Below, in pieces: positions 26,656 to 36,111 of a stretch of 64,000 bases of DNA. The notes beneath the pieces are model-generated. The model was not told where the DNA came from, made no database searches, and saw only the letters and a program-made list of their open reading frames with translations. The stretch is from Anoxybacteroides rupiense (GTDB lineage: Bacteria > Bacillota > Bacilli > Bacillales > Anoxybacillaceae). The stretch's first letter is position 1. Each line of letters starts with the position of its first letter. The translations under genes were made by a program, and so were the position numbers. The DNA lies in NCBI RefSeq assembly GCF_014196195.1, contig NZ_JACIDF010000004.1, positions 331,750-395,749 on the forward strand, given 5' to 3'.

Positions 26656-27288
26656 CTAAAGTCCGAGATGTTTGACAGCGTACAAAGCGGCTTGCGTGCG
26701 ATCAGCAAGTCCTAGTTTTGCCAAAATATTTGATACATGTGTCTTGACTGTTTTTTCTGTAATCATTAAAGAGGCGGCAATTTCTTTATTACTTTTTCCT
26801 TTCGCAATTTCAGCCAATACTTCTTTTTCGCGCTTCGTCAGTTCCTCTATCTTATTTGCTGGCTCTTGATAATGCAAATGATTCATAACATGCGGAATCA
26901 CTTTAGTGTGGAGTTCGCTTTCTCCTCTATGTATAGAACGGATAACAGCAACGAGATGATCAGGCTCAATATCCTTTAATTGATAACCAGATGCGCCAGC
27001 ACGAATAGCTGGAATCACATGGTCTTGATCAGCAAAGCTTGTTAAAATGAGAATCTTCGTCTTTGGAGATCGTTCCTTCATTTTCTTCGTCGCTTCAATT
27101 CCATCCATGACCGGCATAACAAGATCCATGATAACAAGATCTGGCTGATGCTCCATAACAAGTTGAACGGCTTCCGCGCCATTTGCCGCCTCTCCAACAA
27201 CCTCAATGTCTTTTTGAGTTTTTAAAAAAAACACTAACCCTCTTCGTACGATATGATGATCATCGACAATTAACACTTTTATACTCAC
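26656..27288 (-). CDS. yhcZ: LuxR/NarL-family response regulator (YhcZ-like)
   Basis: Response regulator of 210 residues: receiver domain with D9-D10 and phospho-acceptor D55 (VIMDLVMP), then a LuxR helix-turn-helix (LTKREKEVLAEIAKGKSNKE). The GTG start overlaps the kinase stop (GTGA). It pairs with the kinase at 27285. The S. aureus homologue group includes AirR. Confidence 0.92.
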   Translation of the reverse strand: MSIKVLIVDDHHIVRRGLVFFLKTQKDIEVVGEAANGAEAVQLVMEHQPDLVIMDLVMPVMDGIEATKKMKERSPKTKILILTSFADQDHVIPAIRAGASGYQLKDIEPDHLVAVIRSIHRGESELHTKVIPHVMNHLHYQEPANKIEELTKREKEVLAEIAKGKSNKEIAASLMITEKTVKTHVSNILAKLGLADRTQAALYAVKHLGL

Positions 27289-28421
27289 AATTTCCCCTCC
27301 TTCTTTAGTGGGATCGATAATTCAATTGCTGTTCCCTTTCCAATGGAGCTTTTCATACTAAAAACGCCGTTTACTGCTTCTACCCGTTCTTTCATGCTCT
27401 TCAATCCCAGCGATAACGTTTCTGCTCCTGTATAATGAAATCCGCACCCTTTATCGCTAATTTTTACAGCCACGCGTTCGTTTTGCACGGACAGCATGAT
27501 CTCCACTTCGGAAACACCAGCATGCTTTTTACAGTTATTTAACGCTTCTTGTCCGACCCGCCATAAGCATTGTTCGATTTCATTGGGTAAATCAAGCACT
27601 CCTTCAATATCAAGCTTTACATTTAATCCAAGCATTTTGCTATAGTTCATCAATGCGCTGGCAACACCATTTTCTAAACCTTGGGGACGAAGCTGCCAAA
27701 TTAAGGCTCGCATTTCATGAAGCGCCTCTTGTGCTAATGTTTGCATATGCTCTAGCGCTTCTTTTATGTTTTCTTCTGTCGCTATTTCCTTGGCACCGCT
27801 CGCTGTCAGCAGCAATGAAAACAGCAATTGGCTGACCGAGTCATGCAAATCGCGCGCCAGTCGATTTCGCTCCGCAAGCAAGGCAAGCTTTTGTTCATTT
27901 TCCACAAGCTTTATACGTTTAATAGCCGTTCCGATCTGATAAGCAACTGACTCTAAAAGAGCTAGTTCCTCTTTGGAAAAACGCTGTTTATGAGGAGAAG
28001 CAACATTTAAAATCCCAAACTGCTCGTCTCCGGCACGCAAAGGAACGGTCGCATGATGAGTAATTCCGTTTGTTTCTCCTCGATTTTTTACTATCGCTTC
28101 TTTTAGCCGTTTGCACTCGATAATATTGACGGCGTTTTTCAGTCTGCCATCCTGATAACGTTCTAAACACCAGCATATCCCTTCACACATCGGTTTTTTA
28201 TTTTCTCTCATTAAAGCAGGCGGCAATTCATAATCAGCCATTAAAGTATAGGTTCCATCTTCTTCAACCAAAAAAATCCATCCGCATTCCAGTCCTGTAA
28301 CATCGATTAGTTGTCTTAACACCGTCGGCAGCATTTCTTGCAAATCATTGGCCTCATTTAATGTTTCAGCGATCGTTTTCATCGTCTGCAATGCTTGAAC
28401 ACGCTTCATCTCTTTTACCAT
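27285..28421 (-). CDS. yhcY: Sensor histidine kinase with Cys-rich GAF domain (YhcY/AirS-like)
   Basis: Cytosolic kinase of 378 residues. Residues 20-175 are a GAF domain with cysteines at 46, 79, 83, 85 and 103 (CEGICWC, IIECKR). The HisKA_3 box DLHDSVSQLLFSLLL carries H193, and HATPase motifs follow (GQEALNNCKKH, DKGCGFH). No membrane segment. The cysteine cluster suggests a metal or Fe-S redox sensor, as described for S. aureus AirS. ATG follows AAGGAAG. Confidence 0.9.
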   Translation of the reverse strand: MVKEMKRVQALQTMKTIAETLNEANDLQEMLPTVLRQLIDVTGLECGWIFLVEEDGTYTLMADYELPPALMRENKKPMCEGICWCLERYQDGRLKNAVNIIECKRLKEAIVKNRGETNGITHHATVPLRAGDEQFGILNVASPHKQRFSKEELALLESVAYQIGTAIKRIKLVENEQKLALLAERNRLARDLHDSVSQLLFSLLLTASGAKEIATEENIKEALEHMQTLAQEALHEMRALIWQLRPQGLENGVASALMNYSKMLGLNVKLDIEGVLDLPNEIEQCLWRVGQEALNNCKKHAGVSEVEIMLSVQNERVAVKISDKGCGFHYTGAETLSLGLKSMKERVEAVNGVFSMKSSIGKGTAIELSIPLKKEGKL

Positions 28422-28438
28422 TTTCTTCCTTCTTTCTG

Positions 28439-28573
28439 TTAGGATTCAAGCTTCCTCTTATGAATCTCCTGATAACCATTCGCCAAAAGTGAATCCACGC
28501 AACGAACGATCAATGACTGGTGGAAAATGAGCTTGCCTTCGTTCATATATTCGTGTGACCAAGCTTGAACCAT
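28439..28573 (-). CDS. Candidate small ORF upstream of yhcY
   Basis: 44-codon frame ending 17 nt before yhcY. It has a GAAGG site 4 nt before its ATG and codes a plausible helical peptide (GKLIFHQSLIVRCVDSLLAN). No family recognised. It could be a leader or a remnant. Confidence 0.35.
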   Translation of the reverse strand: MVQAWSHEYMNEGKLIFHQSLIVRCVDSLLANGYQEIHKRKLES

Positions 28574-28790
28574 GCTGCCTTCGATGCAAACGTGTGAAAT
28601 AGCTCATTGTTTTGGTTTAATCGTTGAAAACAAAAATAATATTTATCATTAAAATCCCCATGCTAAAAGATGCGATTCCAGCTGCTATAAAAAAAGACAA
28701 TGCCGAAATAGGCATTGGCACAGACTGTTGGACAAACGCTTTCAAGACAGTCTGAGATGGAAGAAAAAGAACTCAATAGAGGCTTAAAAT

Positions 28791-28828
28791 GATTGTAGAC
28801 AAAGTCAAAATTGACTTTGTCTACAATC
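28791..28828. repeat. Dispersed GTAGACAAAGTC palindrome, copy 1
   Basis: Perfect 18-bp arms GATTGTAGACAAAGTCAA and its complement with a 2-nt loop, followed by TGAAA. The 28422-28868 gap holds nothing else convincing apart from the small ORF at 28439. Confidence 0.8.
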
Positions 28829-28868
28829 TGAAAGCATGCCGCAATAGGGATGGTCCTTTCCTTACCCG

Positions 28869-29591
28869 CTAAACAACTGGATATGTCTGTATAAACGGAT
28901 GAAGCACAATCTCATCAATAAGCATATGCTTAGGAGCGCTAGCCATGTAAATCACGGCATTGGCCACATCACGCGCCTGTAGCCATTTTTGCTTTTCCGG
29001 TGCTCCTTGCACCGAATTCGCAAAATATGTATCCACCATTCCCGGGTTGATCGTACCAACGCGAATGCCATATTCTCTCGCTTCCTGTGCAAGCGAACCA
29101 GAAAAACCTTGTACCGCATATTTTGTCGCCGTATAAGCCGCTCCATTAGGGATCGTATAGCGCCCCACATCCGAAGAAATAGTAATAATCGTTCCTGTTC
29201 TCCGCTCTTTCATATGAGGAAGGACCGCTTTTGTTCCAATAAATACGCCTTGGACATTGACTTCAAAAATCTTTTTCCATTCTTCGAGCGTTGTTTCCTC
29301 TATTGGCTTAAAAAATCCGATTCCTGCGTTATTAACTAGGATATCAATTTGTCCAAACTGCTTCAGCGTTTGGGCAACCAATTCACTCATTTGCTGTTCA
29401 TTTGCTACATCAGCTTGAAATGTTTCCACAAATGGCGCTCCCTGCTCCTTCAGTTCCTTTCCTGTCTGATGAATCGTCTCTGAGCTTCCAACGAGCGCCA
29501 GTTTTGCCCCATGCTGAGCCAGTTGAAAAGCAATTTCCTTTCCGATTCCGCGTGAAGCACCTGTGACAATCGCTACTTGATCTTTTAACAC
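28869..29591 (-). CDS. SDR-family oxidoreductase (FabG-like)
   Basis: Short-chain dehydrogenase of about 240 residues. The cofactor motif TGASRGIGKE and the NNAG segment lie in the first half; the active site has S (ISSD) and YTATK. FabG-type enzymes reduce 3-ketoacyl groups, but the substrate here is unknown. The GTG at 29591 has AAAGG 8 nt before; the ATG at 29600 abuts the ribosome site. Confidence 0.85.
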   Translation of the reverse strand: MLKDQVAIVTGASRGIGKEIAFQLAQHGAKLALVGSSETIHQTGKELKEQGAPFVETFQADVANEQQMSELVAQTLKQFGQIDILVNNAGIGFFKPIEETTLEEWKKIFEVNVQGVFIGTKAVLPHMKERRTGTIITISSDVGRYTIPNGAAYTATKYAVQGFSGSLAQEAREYGIRVGTINPGMVDTYFANSVQGAPEKQKWLQARDVANAVIYMASAPKHMLIDEIVLHPFIQTYPVV

Positions 29592-29646
29592 GGTCAACAT
29601 CCTTTCTGCTGCTATATCCTTTTTTTAAACATACGAGACTTCATGC

Positions 29647-31395
29647 TTAGCGGTTAGCGGATTCATTTAAATAAGCATGCACCTGTTTCATAACAGCTTC
29701 AGACAATTCGTGTAAACGCTGTTCACTATCATCCATCGAACGGCCTTTCACTCCAAAATAAACTTTGGCTTTTGGCTCAGTTCCTGACGGGCGCAAGCAA
29801 AACCAAGATCCATCCTCCAGATAGTATTTTAACACATTAGATTTAGGCAGCGTAATGGCCGTGACCTCTCCGGTTGCTGTTTCTACGCGCTCACGGGCTT
29901 CATAGTCTTCGATCATCACAATTTTCTTTCCAGCGACCTCCGTTGGCTGATGCTGTCGGAAAGAAGCCAACAGAGCTTGAATTTGCTCCGCCCCTTCTTT
30001 TCCTTTCAATGTGAGCGATTCCAATCCTTCGCGATAATATCCATACTGCTCAAATAACTGCATTAAAGCATCATATAAAGACAGCCCTTGCTTTTTATAG
30101 AAGGCGCATACTTCAACTGCCAATGCAGCTGCTTGAATCGCGTCTTTATCGCGCGCGAAATCGCCAATTAAGTAACCGTAGCTTTCCTCATAGCCAAACA
30201 GAAAAACATATTGCTTTGTCCGTTCATACTCTTTAATTTTTTCCCCAATAAATTTAAAGCCTGTTAACGTATCGACTGTTTCGATTCCAAATGATGCAGC
30301 AATATCGCGGCCAAATTCCGATGTCACAATCGTTTTTAAAGCGACTCCGTTTTCAGGAAGGATTCCTTTTTTCTTTTTTTGCGACAAAATATAATGAAGC
30401 AGTAAACCGCCTGTTTGATTTCCTGTTAATACAACATATTCACCCGTTTCGTTTTTTACGGCAATCCCAAGCCGATCCGCATCTGGGTCTGTAGCGATGA
30501 GCAAATCTGCTTCCATCTCTTTCCCGAGTTGAATGGCCCGTTCAAATGCTGCATGCTCCTCTGGGTTTGGAGAAGAAACAGTTGAAAAATTCGGATCGGG
30601 AAGCTCCTGCTCTTTTACCACAGCAACGTGCTTATAACCAAACGCTTCAAGAGCGCGGCGCAACGGCTTATTAGCTGTGCCGTGAAGCGGCGTAAAGACC
30701 ACTTTCACATCAATTTCTTTAGGAAGCTCTGGATTAAGGGAAATTGTCTTTATCTGATCGATATAGGCTTGATCGATCTCTTCTCCAATGATTTGAATAA
30801 GTCCTTTTTCTTTTAATACTGCTTCTTCTTCCACATGGAGAGCTAATTCATTTTCCACTTTATTCACATAATGAATCACTTGATCAGCGGCATCGGGCGG
30901 AAGCTGTCCACCATCAGGGCCATATACCTTATACCCATTGTATTCTGGCGGGTTATGGCTTGCAGTAATCACAATGCCTGAAAATGCCTTTAAATAGCGC
31001 ACGGCAAATGAAAGCTCTGGTGTCGGACGGAGCTCATTGAATACGTATGTTTGAATTCCATGTGTAGCCAAAGTTCGCGCCGCTTGCATCGCAAATTCTG
31101 GCGATTTATGCCGAGAATCGTAAGCGATAACAACCCCTCTTTTTTTCGCTTCTTCTCCGAACGACTCTATGTATCTTGCTAACCCTTCAGATGCTTTACG
31201 AACTGTATATATGTTCATACGGTTAACCCCTGGGCCAATTTCTCCGCGCATCCCGCCCGTGCCAAATTCCAAATTTTTATAAAAGCAATCCTCCAGCCAT
31301 TTCTCATCCCTGCTTTTTTGCTGAAGTTCCTGCTTTATCTCTTTTTCTAAATGCTCATAAGTCATCCATTGCTCATACTTGCTTTTCCAGTTCAT
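29647..31395 (-). CDS. pgcA: Phosphoglucomutase / phosphomannomutase
   Basis: Alpha-D-phosphohexomutase of 582 residues. The phosphoserine loop [16 protein letters not shown], the metal loop DPDADRLGI, the sugar loop GYEESYGY and the phosphate loop RPSGTEPK are all present. It interconverts glucose 6- and 1-phosphate for UDP-glucose and teichoic acid precursors. Start 31395 (second ATG) has GGGAGG 9 nt upstream. Confidence 0.93.
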   Translation of the reverse strand: MNWKSKYEQWMTYEHLEKEIKQELQQKSRDEKWLEDCFYKNLEFGTGGMRGEIGPGVNRMNIYTVRKASEGLARYIESFGEEAKKRGVVIAYDSRHKSPEFAMQAARTLATHGIQTYVFNELRPTPELSFAVRYLKAFSGIVITASHNPPEYNGYKVYGPDGGQLPPDAADQVIHYVNKVENELALHVEEEAVLKEKGLIQIIGEEIDQAYIDQIKTISLNPELPKEIDVKVVFTPLHGTANKPLRRALEAFGYKHVAVVKEQELPDPNFSTVSSPNPEEHAAFERAIQLGKEMEADLLIATDPDADRLGIAVKNETGEYVVLTGNQTGGLLLHYILSQKKKKGILPENGVALKTIVTSEFGRDIAASFGIETVDTLTGFKFIGEKIKEYERTKQYVFLFGYEESYGYLIGDFARDKDAIQAAALAVEVCAFYKKQGLSLYDALMQLFEQYGYYREGLESLTLKGKEGAEQIQALLASFRQHQPTEVAGKKIVMIEDYEARERVETATGEVTAITLPKSNVLKYYLEDGSWFCLRPSGTEPKAKVYFGVKGRSMDDSEQRLHELSEAVMKQVHAYLNESANR

Positions 31396-31490
31396 TGCCA
31401 TATCCCTCCCTGCAAAATTCCCTTACTTTTGTATTCGTCACCATCATACGATATTCCTGTTCTAAAAAAAAGCAAATGTTTATTTAGCAC

Positions 31491-31525
31491 AAAAAGGATG
31501 CCCCTTGATTAGAGGCATCCTTTTT
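31491..31525. terminator. Terminator after yhcV
   Basis: AAAAAGGATGCC-cnnn-AGGCATCCTTTTT type stem (31491-31502 with 31513-31525), T runs on both strands. Confidence 0.85.
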
Positions 31526-31526
31526 G

Positions 31527-31967
31527 TTATTCTTGTGGCTGGGAAGGCTCAGAAATATTGGTAAGGGCTTGTTCTGCAGCATTGTCATACTGCTGATTAG
31601 TAGCAATATCCCCTAGAGCCACAATCCCGCGAAGCTGGTTGTTTTCAACAATCGGCAAACGGCGAATTTGATGCTGAGCCATCACATTTGCGGCTTCTCC
31701 CACGCTCATATTTGGCGTTCCTGTCACAAGGTTCGTTGACATTACTTGGGACACCGGAATGGAAGCGCCTTTTCCATCTGCCGTTGTACGCAATGTAATA
31801 TCACGGTCTGTAATGATTCCTCTTACTTGACCGTTTTCTACAACCGGAAGAGCGCCAACATTTTTCTGGCTCATAAGCTCGGCGGCTTCTTGAACCGTTT
31901 GATTCGGAGAAACTGTCGCTACATTTTTTGTCATAATGCCTTCAACAGTGTTGTTATTCAATGTCAT
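31527..31967 (-). CDS. yhcV: CBS-domain protein (YhcV-like)
   Basis: Protein of 146 residues made of two CBS domains (about 8-62 and 72-128) that usually bind adenine nucleotides. Both carry the ITDRDI or ALGDIA hinge. It has an acidic, Gln-rich tail. Synteny with yhcU, yhcT and yhcYZ supports the B. subtilis name. Role unknown. The ATG is close to GGAGAGG; a TTG two codons on is possible. Confidence 0.87.
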   Translation of the reverse strand: MTLNNNTVEGIMTKNVATVSPNQTVQEAAELMSQKNVGALPVVENGQVRGIITDRDITLRTTADGKGASIPVSQVMSTNLVTGTPNMSVGEAANVMAQHQIRRLPIVENNQLRGIVALGDIATNQQYDNAAEQALTNISEPSQPQE

Positions 31968-32281
31968 CCTCTCCTTTCATCGATTATTGTCACCACTTTG
32001 TTCGGATATATAGATAGAAAATAATGTTTGCACACGTATGCTCATGATCCAATAAACACCAATGAAAAAACTGAATCCCTCGGTTTTTTGTCGCGAACTA
32101 AGCATGATTATAGGATATCGTTCTTGAACAACGAATGCTTTGCCAACAAATGAATTTGCCGCTGGCGTTCTTGTTTAGGGAAAAGCCAGAAAGGGTTGTG
32201 CTTAGCCATTTCACATGTTAATAATGGATCATCAACATTTTTAATGTTTGCATATTTTTATCTCGTCATCGTCAAAATAAA
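31968..32281. other. Spacer between yhcV and GH13 genes
   Basis: About 310 bases containing the yhcV promoter region; no gene, RNA motif or repeat seen. Confidence 0.4.
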
Positions 32282-32310
32282 AACGGGCGCTGTACATCAG
32301 GCCGCCCGTT
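32282..32310 (-). terminator. GH13 gene terminator
   Basis: AACGGGCG / CGCCCGTT stem, followed on the minus strand by TTTATTTT. Confidence 0.85.
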
Positions 32311-32316
32311 TTCCTT

Positions 32317-33999
32317 TTATTGTATTTTATAAACGCGTGCTTCCCATGGACGCAAGCGAATTTCATGAAGCTCTTCGCTTTCCTCGACAGGATAATTGTG
32401 AATAAGCAGCTCTTTTGCAGTATATACAATATCCTCAGGCAGGCGAAAAACAGGGGTCTCGTTCGAAAAGTTCGTGATCACCACCAACTTTTCGTTTCCA
32501 AGAGCTCGTGTATAAGCATAAATCAATGGATGGTCTTCTAAAATTAAATGGTACGTTCCATATACAATAACAGGATGCTGCTTGCGGAGCTGTATCAGTT
32601 TTTTGTAATAATGAAAAACCGAATCCGGATCTTGAAGTGCCGCTTTTGCATTGATTTCTTTATAATTTGGATTGACCTGAATCCAAGGCGTTCCATCGGT
32701 AAAACCGGCGTGTTTGCTATCATCCCATTGCATCGGCGTTCGTGCATTGTCACGCCCTTTATAATAAATTTTTTCAAGCACGGCTTGCGGGTTCTCACCG
32801 TACTTTTCAACATATTCTTTATACATATTAAGTGTTTCAATATCGCGGTAGTCTTCGATCGATGAAAAACGGACATTGGTCATTCCAAGTTCTTCCCCTT
32901 GATAAATATACGGCGTTCCCTGCATCATATGAAGAAAGGTCGCCAGCATTTTGGCAGACTCCACGCGATATTGCTTATCATCTCCAAAACGAGATACGGC
33001 GCGGGGCTGATCGTGGTTATTTAAATAAAGGCTATTCCATCCTTTTCCTTCTAACTCTTTCTGCCATTTTGTCATTGTTTTTTTCAAATCAGCCAACTTC
33101 CACGGCCGAATATCCCATTTTCCTCCAGGTCCAGAATCTAAATCAACATGCTCAAATTGAAATACCATATTTAGCTCGCATCGAGCCGGATCGGTATATA
33201 AAATTCCTTCTTTTGGAGTCACACCTGGTGTTTCGCCGACCGTCATAATATCGTAATGGGATAACACCTCCCGATTCATTTCCTGCAAAAATTCATGCAC
33301 ACGCGGTCCATTCATAAAATATCGGCTGCCCGATACGTATTTCTTCCCATCGTATACTTCTCCATCCGGCAGTTCGGGCACTTTCGAAATCATATTGATA
33401 ACATCCATTCGAAAGCCATCGACCCCTTTGTCGAGCCAAAACCGCATCATTTCATAAATTTCTTTCCGGACATTTGGATTTTCCCAATTCAAATCTGGCT
33501 GCTTTTTTGAAAACAAATGCAAATAATACTCTCCAGTTGCTTCATCATACTCCCATGCCGAACCGCTAAAAAACGACTCCCAATTGTTTGGTTCCTTCCC
33601 TTCCTTTCCCGGGCGCCAAATATAATAGTCTCGATAGGCATTATCCTTTGATTTCCGCGATTCGATAAACCATGGATGTTCATCCGATGTGTGATTGACC
33701 ACTAAATCCATCACCAATTTAATACCGCGCTTATGCATTTCTGACACCATTTCTTCCCAATCTTCCATCGTTCCGAATTCATCCATAATATTTCGGTAAT
33801 CGCTAATATCATATCCATTATCATCATTAGGCGATTGATATACAGGAGATAGCCAAACCACATCAATTCCGAGTTCTTTTAAATAATCAAGCTTAGAAAT
33901 AATCCCGCGAAGATCGCCAATTCCGTCACCGTCAGCATCCTTAAAGCTGCGCGGATAAATTTGATACACAACCGCCTCTTTCCACCACTTCTTCTCCAT
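32317..33999 (-). CDS. malL: Oligo-1,6-glucosidase / alpha-glucosidase (GH13)
   Basis: Cytoplasmic GH13 enzyme of 560 residues. Conserved region II GFRMDVINM holds the nucleophile Asp, TVGETPG the acid/base Glu and NNHDQPR the stabilising Asp. It hydrolyses isomaltose-type or maltose-type oligosaccharides. The start at 33999 has GGGAG 8 nt upstream. A perfect cre box lies just before it, so glucose should repress it. The exact substrate range is unsure, and the symbol is tentative. Confidence 0.9.
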   Translation of the reverse strand: MEKKWWKEAVVYQIYPRSFKDADGDGIGDLRGIISKLDYLKELGIDVVWLSPVYQSPNDDNGYDISDYRNIMDEFGTMEDWEEMVSEMHKRGIKLVMDLVVNHTSDEHPWFIESRKSKDNAYRDYYIWRPGKEGKEPNNWESFFSGSAWEYDEATGEYYLHLFSKKQPDLNWENPNVRKEIYEMMRFWLDKGVDGFRMDVINMISKVPELPDGEVYDGKKYVSGSRYFMNGPRVHEFLQEMNREVLSHYDIMTVGETPGVTPKEGILYTDPARCELNMVFQFEHVDLDSGPGGKWDIRPWKLADLKKTMTKWQKELEGKGWNSLYLNNHDQPRAVSRFGDDKQYRVESAKMLATFLHMMQGTPYIYQGEELGMTNVRFSSIEDYRDIETLNMYKEYVEKYGENPQAVLEKIYYKGRDNARTPMQWDDSKHAGFTDGTPWIQVNPNYKEINAKAALQDPDSVFHYYKKLIQLRKQHPVIVYGTYHLILEDHPLIYAYTRALGNEKLVVITNFSNETPVFRLPEDIVYTAKELLIHNYPVEESEELHEIRLRPWEARVYKIQ

Positions 34000-34025
34000 T
34001 TTCATCACTCCCATCTATGTATATA

Positions 34026-34039
34026 TGAAAACGATTTCA
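34026..34039. promoter_or_regulatory. cre box (CcpA site)
   Basis: TGAAAACGATTTCA matches TGWAANCGNTNWCA exactly, 27 nt upstream of the GH13 start. Confidence 0.88.
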
Positions 34040-34173
34040 TATATATGTATTTTACTACAAGATCCTACCTGTGCCTACTAATTTTACATTTTTCCTATCC
34101 TCCGCTATAATGAAACTATTCAAAATACATAACGGTAGATTCCATCGCGTGCACGGCCACACGTGTATATGGA

Positions 34174-34404
34174 ATGCAGCTTGCCATGCTCATTTTCGAC
34201 GATCGGGCGGCCAAACAATGGCGTTATATGCCCCTGATGAAAGCAAGTCCACACGCTTGCTTCCGGTCGTCCGCTTCTTCTACCTTTCTGTTTATATGGA
34301 TAATCCATCATTGGAAGATTCAAGCCTGCCATAGACGGCAAACCGTAATAGACATCACACACATCGTGCAGCAATTAAAAAAGATAGTAGGGAGCATGAT
34401 ATGA
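34174..34404 (+). CDS. Doubtful ORF overlapping bdbC start
   Basis: Open frame of 76 codons whose stop overlaps the bdbC start (ATGA), which hints at coupling. The last third (VIDITHIVQQLKKIVG) looks protein-like; the middle does not. No ribosome site is evident. It may be a frameshifted remnant. The rest of 34040-34400 shows no recognisable feature. Confidence 0.28.
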   Translation: MQLAMLIFDDRAAKQWRYMPLMKASPHACFRSSASSTFLFIWIIHHWKIQACHRRQTVIDITHIVQQLKKIVGSMI

Positions 34405-34841
34405 ATCGAAAAGAAAAAATGGTAGAAAATTTATTGCTGGGTGCATGGGGAACTGCTCTAATCGCCACATTAGGAAGTCTTTATTTTTCGGAAGTGATGA
34501 AATTCATACCGTGTGATCTTTGCTGGTTTCAGCGCATTTTTATGTATCCGCAGGTCATTCTTTTAGGACTAGCAGCTATTCGCAAGGAATATAGCATGGC
34601 ACGATATAGCTTGGCGCTGTCTGTGATCGGCGGCACGATTTCACTTTACCATTACTTAATCCAAAAAGTGCCTCTACTCCAAGAGCATGCGATTACTTGC
34701 GGCCGCGTTCCATGCACAGGCCAATACATTAATTGGTTAGGCTTTATCACCATTCCATTTTTAGCGCTCACAGCGTTCTCCATCATTAGTCTACTAAGCA
34801 CGTTCATCATCCGAACAGTGAAGGAAGGGAATTTCAATTGA
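34401..34841 (+). CDS. bdbC: Disulfide oxidoreductase BdbC (DsbB family)
   Basis: Membrane protein of 146 residues with four helices. The CDLCW pair near residue 37 and the second pair TCGRVPC near 98-103 are the redox cysteines that pass electrons to quinones. It re-oxidises an extracytoplasmic thiol oxidase. The ATG follows GGGAG. The next gene overlaps it (TTGA). Confidence 0.93.
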   Translation: MNRKEKMVENLLLGAWGTALIATLGSLYFSEVMKFIPCDLCWFQRIFMYPQVILLGLAAIRKEYSMARYSLALSVIGGTISLYHYLIQKVPLLQEHAITCGRVPCTGQYINWLGFITIPFLALTAFSIISLLSTFIIRTVKEGNFN

Positions 34842-35302
34842 AAAAAATCTTGATTTTCGGGACCGTTATCCTCGCTTTATTCTTAGCAATCTCTTGGATC
34901 ACGTCTTATCAGCAAACTGAAAAAGCAAAAGACAATCCTTATAAAAAAGAAAAGTTAGATCCCGCCACCATTGAACAGCTGGATGATCCAAACTACAAAA
35001 ACCTCATCCTACCAGATGAGCTTGCTAAAAAGCTCGATAATCATGAAACGGTGACAGTATATTTCTATAGTCCTACTTGCCCACACTGCGAAAAAACAAC
35101 ACCGATCGTCGTTCCACTTGCCAAAAAAATGGGCATTGACTTGAAATTGTTCAATTTGCTTGAGTTTGAAGATGGCTGGGATACGTATCATATCGATGGG
35201 ACACCGACCATTGTCCACTTTGAAAATGGCAAAGAAGTAAAGCGAATTGACGGATACCGTGAGGAAAACGTTTTTCGCGATTGGTTCGAATCGATTAAGT
35301 AA
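34838..35302 (+). CDS. Membrane-anchored thioredoxin-like protein
   Basis: Protein of 154 residues. An N-terminal helix anchors it; the thioredoxin fold has CPHC near residue 86 and the cis-proline GTPTIVHF near 130. It is the likely partner of BdbC for disulfide formation outside the membrane. It starts at TTG 34838, coupled to the bdbC stop. It is shorter than BdbD (about 220) and more like BdbA. Confidence 0.85.
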   Translation: MKKILIFGTVILALFLAISWITSYQQTEKAKDNPYKKEKLDPATIEQLDDPNYKNLILPDELAKKLDNHETVTVYFYSPTCPHCEKTTPIVVPLAKKMGIDLKLFNLLEFEDGWDTYHIDGTPTIVHFENGKEVKRIDGYREENVFRDWFESIK

Positions 35303-35332
35303 AAAGGGCTCTCATCAGCAAGAGTCCTTTTT
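35301..35332. terminator. Bidirectional terminator
   Basis: AAAAAGG-g-CTCT-catcagca-AGAG-t-CCTTTTT between convergent genes. Confidence 0.85.
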
Positions 35333-35723
35333 ACATGACCCAATCATTTTGCGGCCGCGAATACATGCTAAAAATACGGCGGCGTTTTTTCCGGAACTGG
35401 TCAATAGTAAACGGAAAGGATATTCCAAACTTCTCAAGCAACTGAACATTCCGTTCAAATAAATGATGATATCCTTCTTGGATACCATGATGTTCAATGC
35501 ACTCAATGACGGTAAGGAGCGATTGCAAGGCCGAAATCAATTGGAATGCTTCTTTCATCGTGCCGTTATATCGCAAACCTTCCATAGAGAGAATTTGCAA
35601 CTGTTCAAATTTTTGAATCTGCTCATCGTCAAAATAACACGGAAATACTTCGCTATAAAAACAATGAATTAAATCGCCGATATGCTCCTCATGCTCTTTT
35701 GTCGCTGCATTCACTACCTTCAA
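35331..35723 (-). CDS. yhcU: YhcU-like protein (DUF5365)
   Basis: Soluble protein of 130 residues, the length of B. subtilis YhcU, with a helical, glutamine- and leucine-rich core. It has HEEHIGDLIHCFYSEVFPCY near the start. Function unknown. Its position next to yhcT agrees with synteny. ATG follows AAAAGGTGG. Confidence 0.75.
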   Translation of the reverse strand: MKVVNAATKEHEEHIGDLIHCFYSEVFPCYFDDEQIQKFEQLQILSMEGLRYNGTMKEAFQLISALQSLLTVIECIEHHGIQEGYHHLFERNVQLLEKFGISFPFTIDQFRKKRRRIFSMYSRPQNDWVM

Positions 35724-36111
35724 TGCTACATACCACCTTTTTCTACTACATTCTACTCTTGCATGTTCAGATCGTTCAACGATACTATGAGTGTATCATA
35801 CATGCTGAATCAATAGTGAAAGAAATTATTTCCACAATGCAAGAATCTCCCATCGGTTTCTTACTGCTATTGTTTCATGACTCTATTAGCGGTAGTGGAC
35901 GTTACATGTAAAAATGATCGATATAACTCGATCCCTTGGGAGGACGATCCGTTTTTGACGGTCAGGCGACCAAATAAGGAATGTTCTAAAAGCTATATGG
36001 TTTGTCCCAATCGCCTAACTCTTGTTGAATTTAGAGCGTAATAGGCCAAAACGGGGCGCACGCTGTTGGCTATCTCTCTGCACTACTTATTCAGTTTATA
36101 AATGATAGAAA
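35724..36111. other. Spacer between yhcU and yhcT
   Basis: About 390 bases that should hold both divergent promoters. I see no RNA motif, operator or gene in it. Confidence 0.4.
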
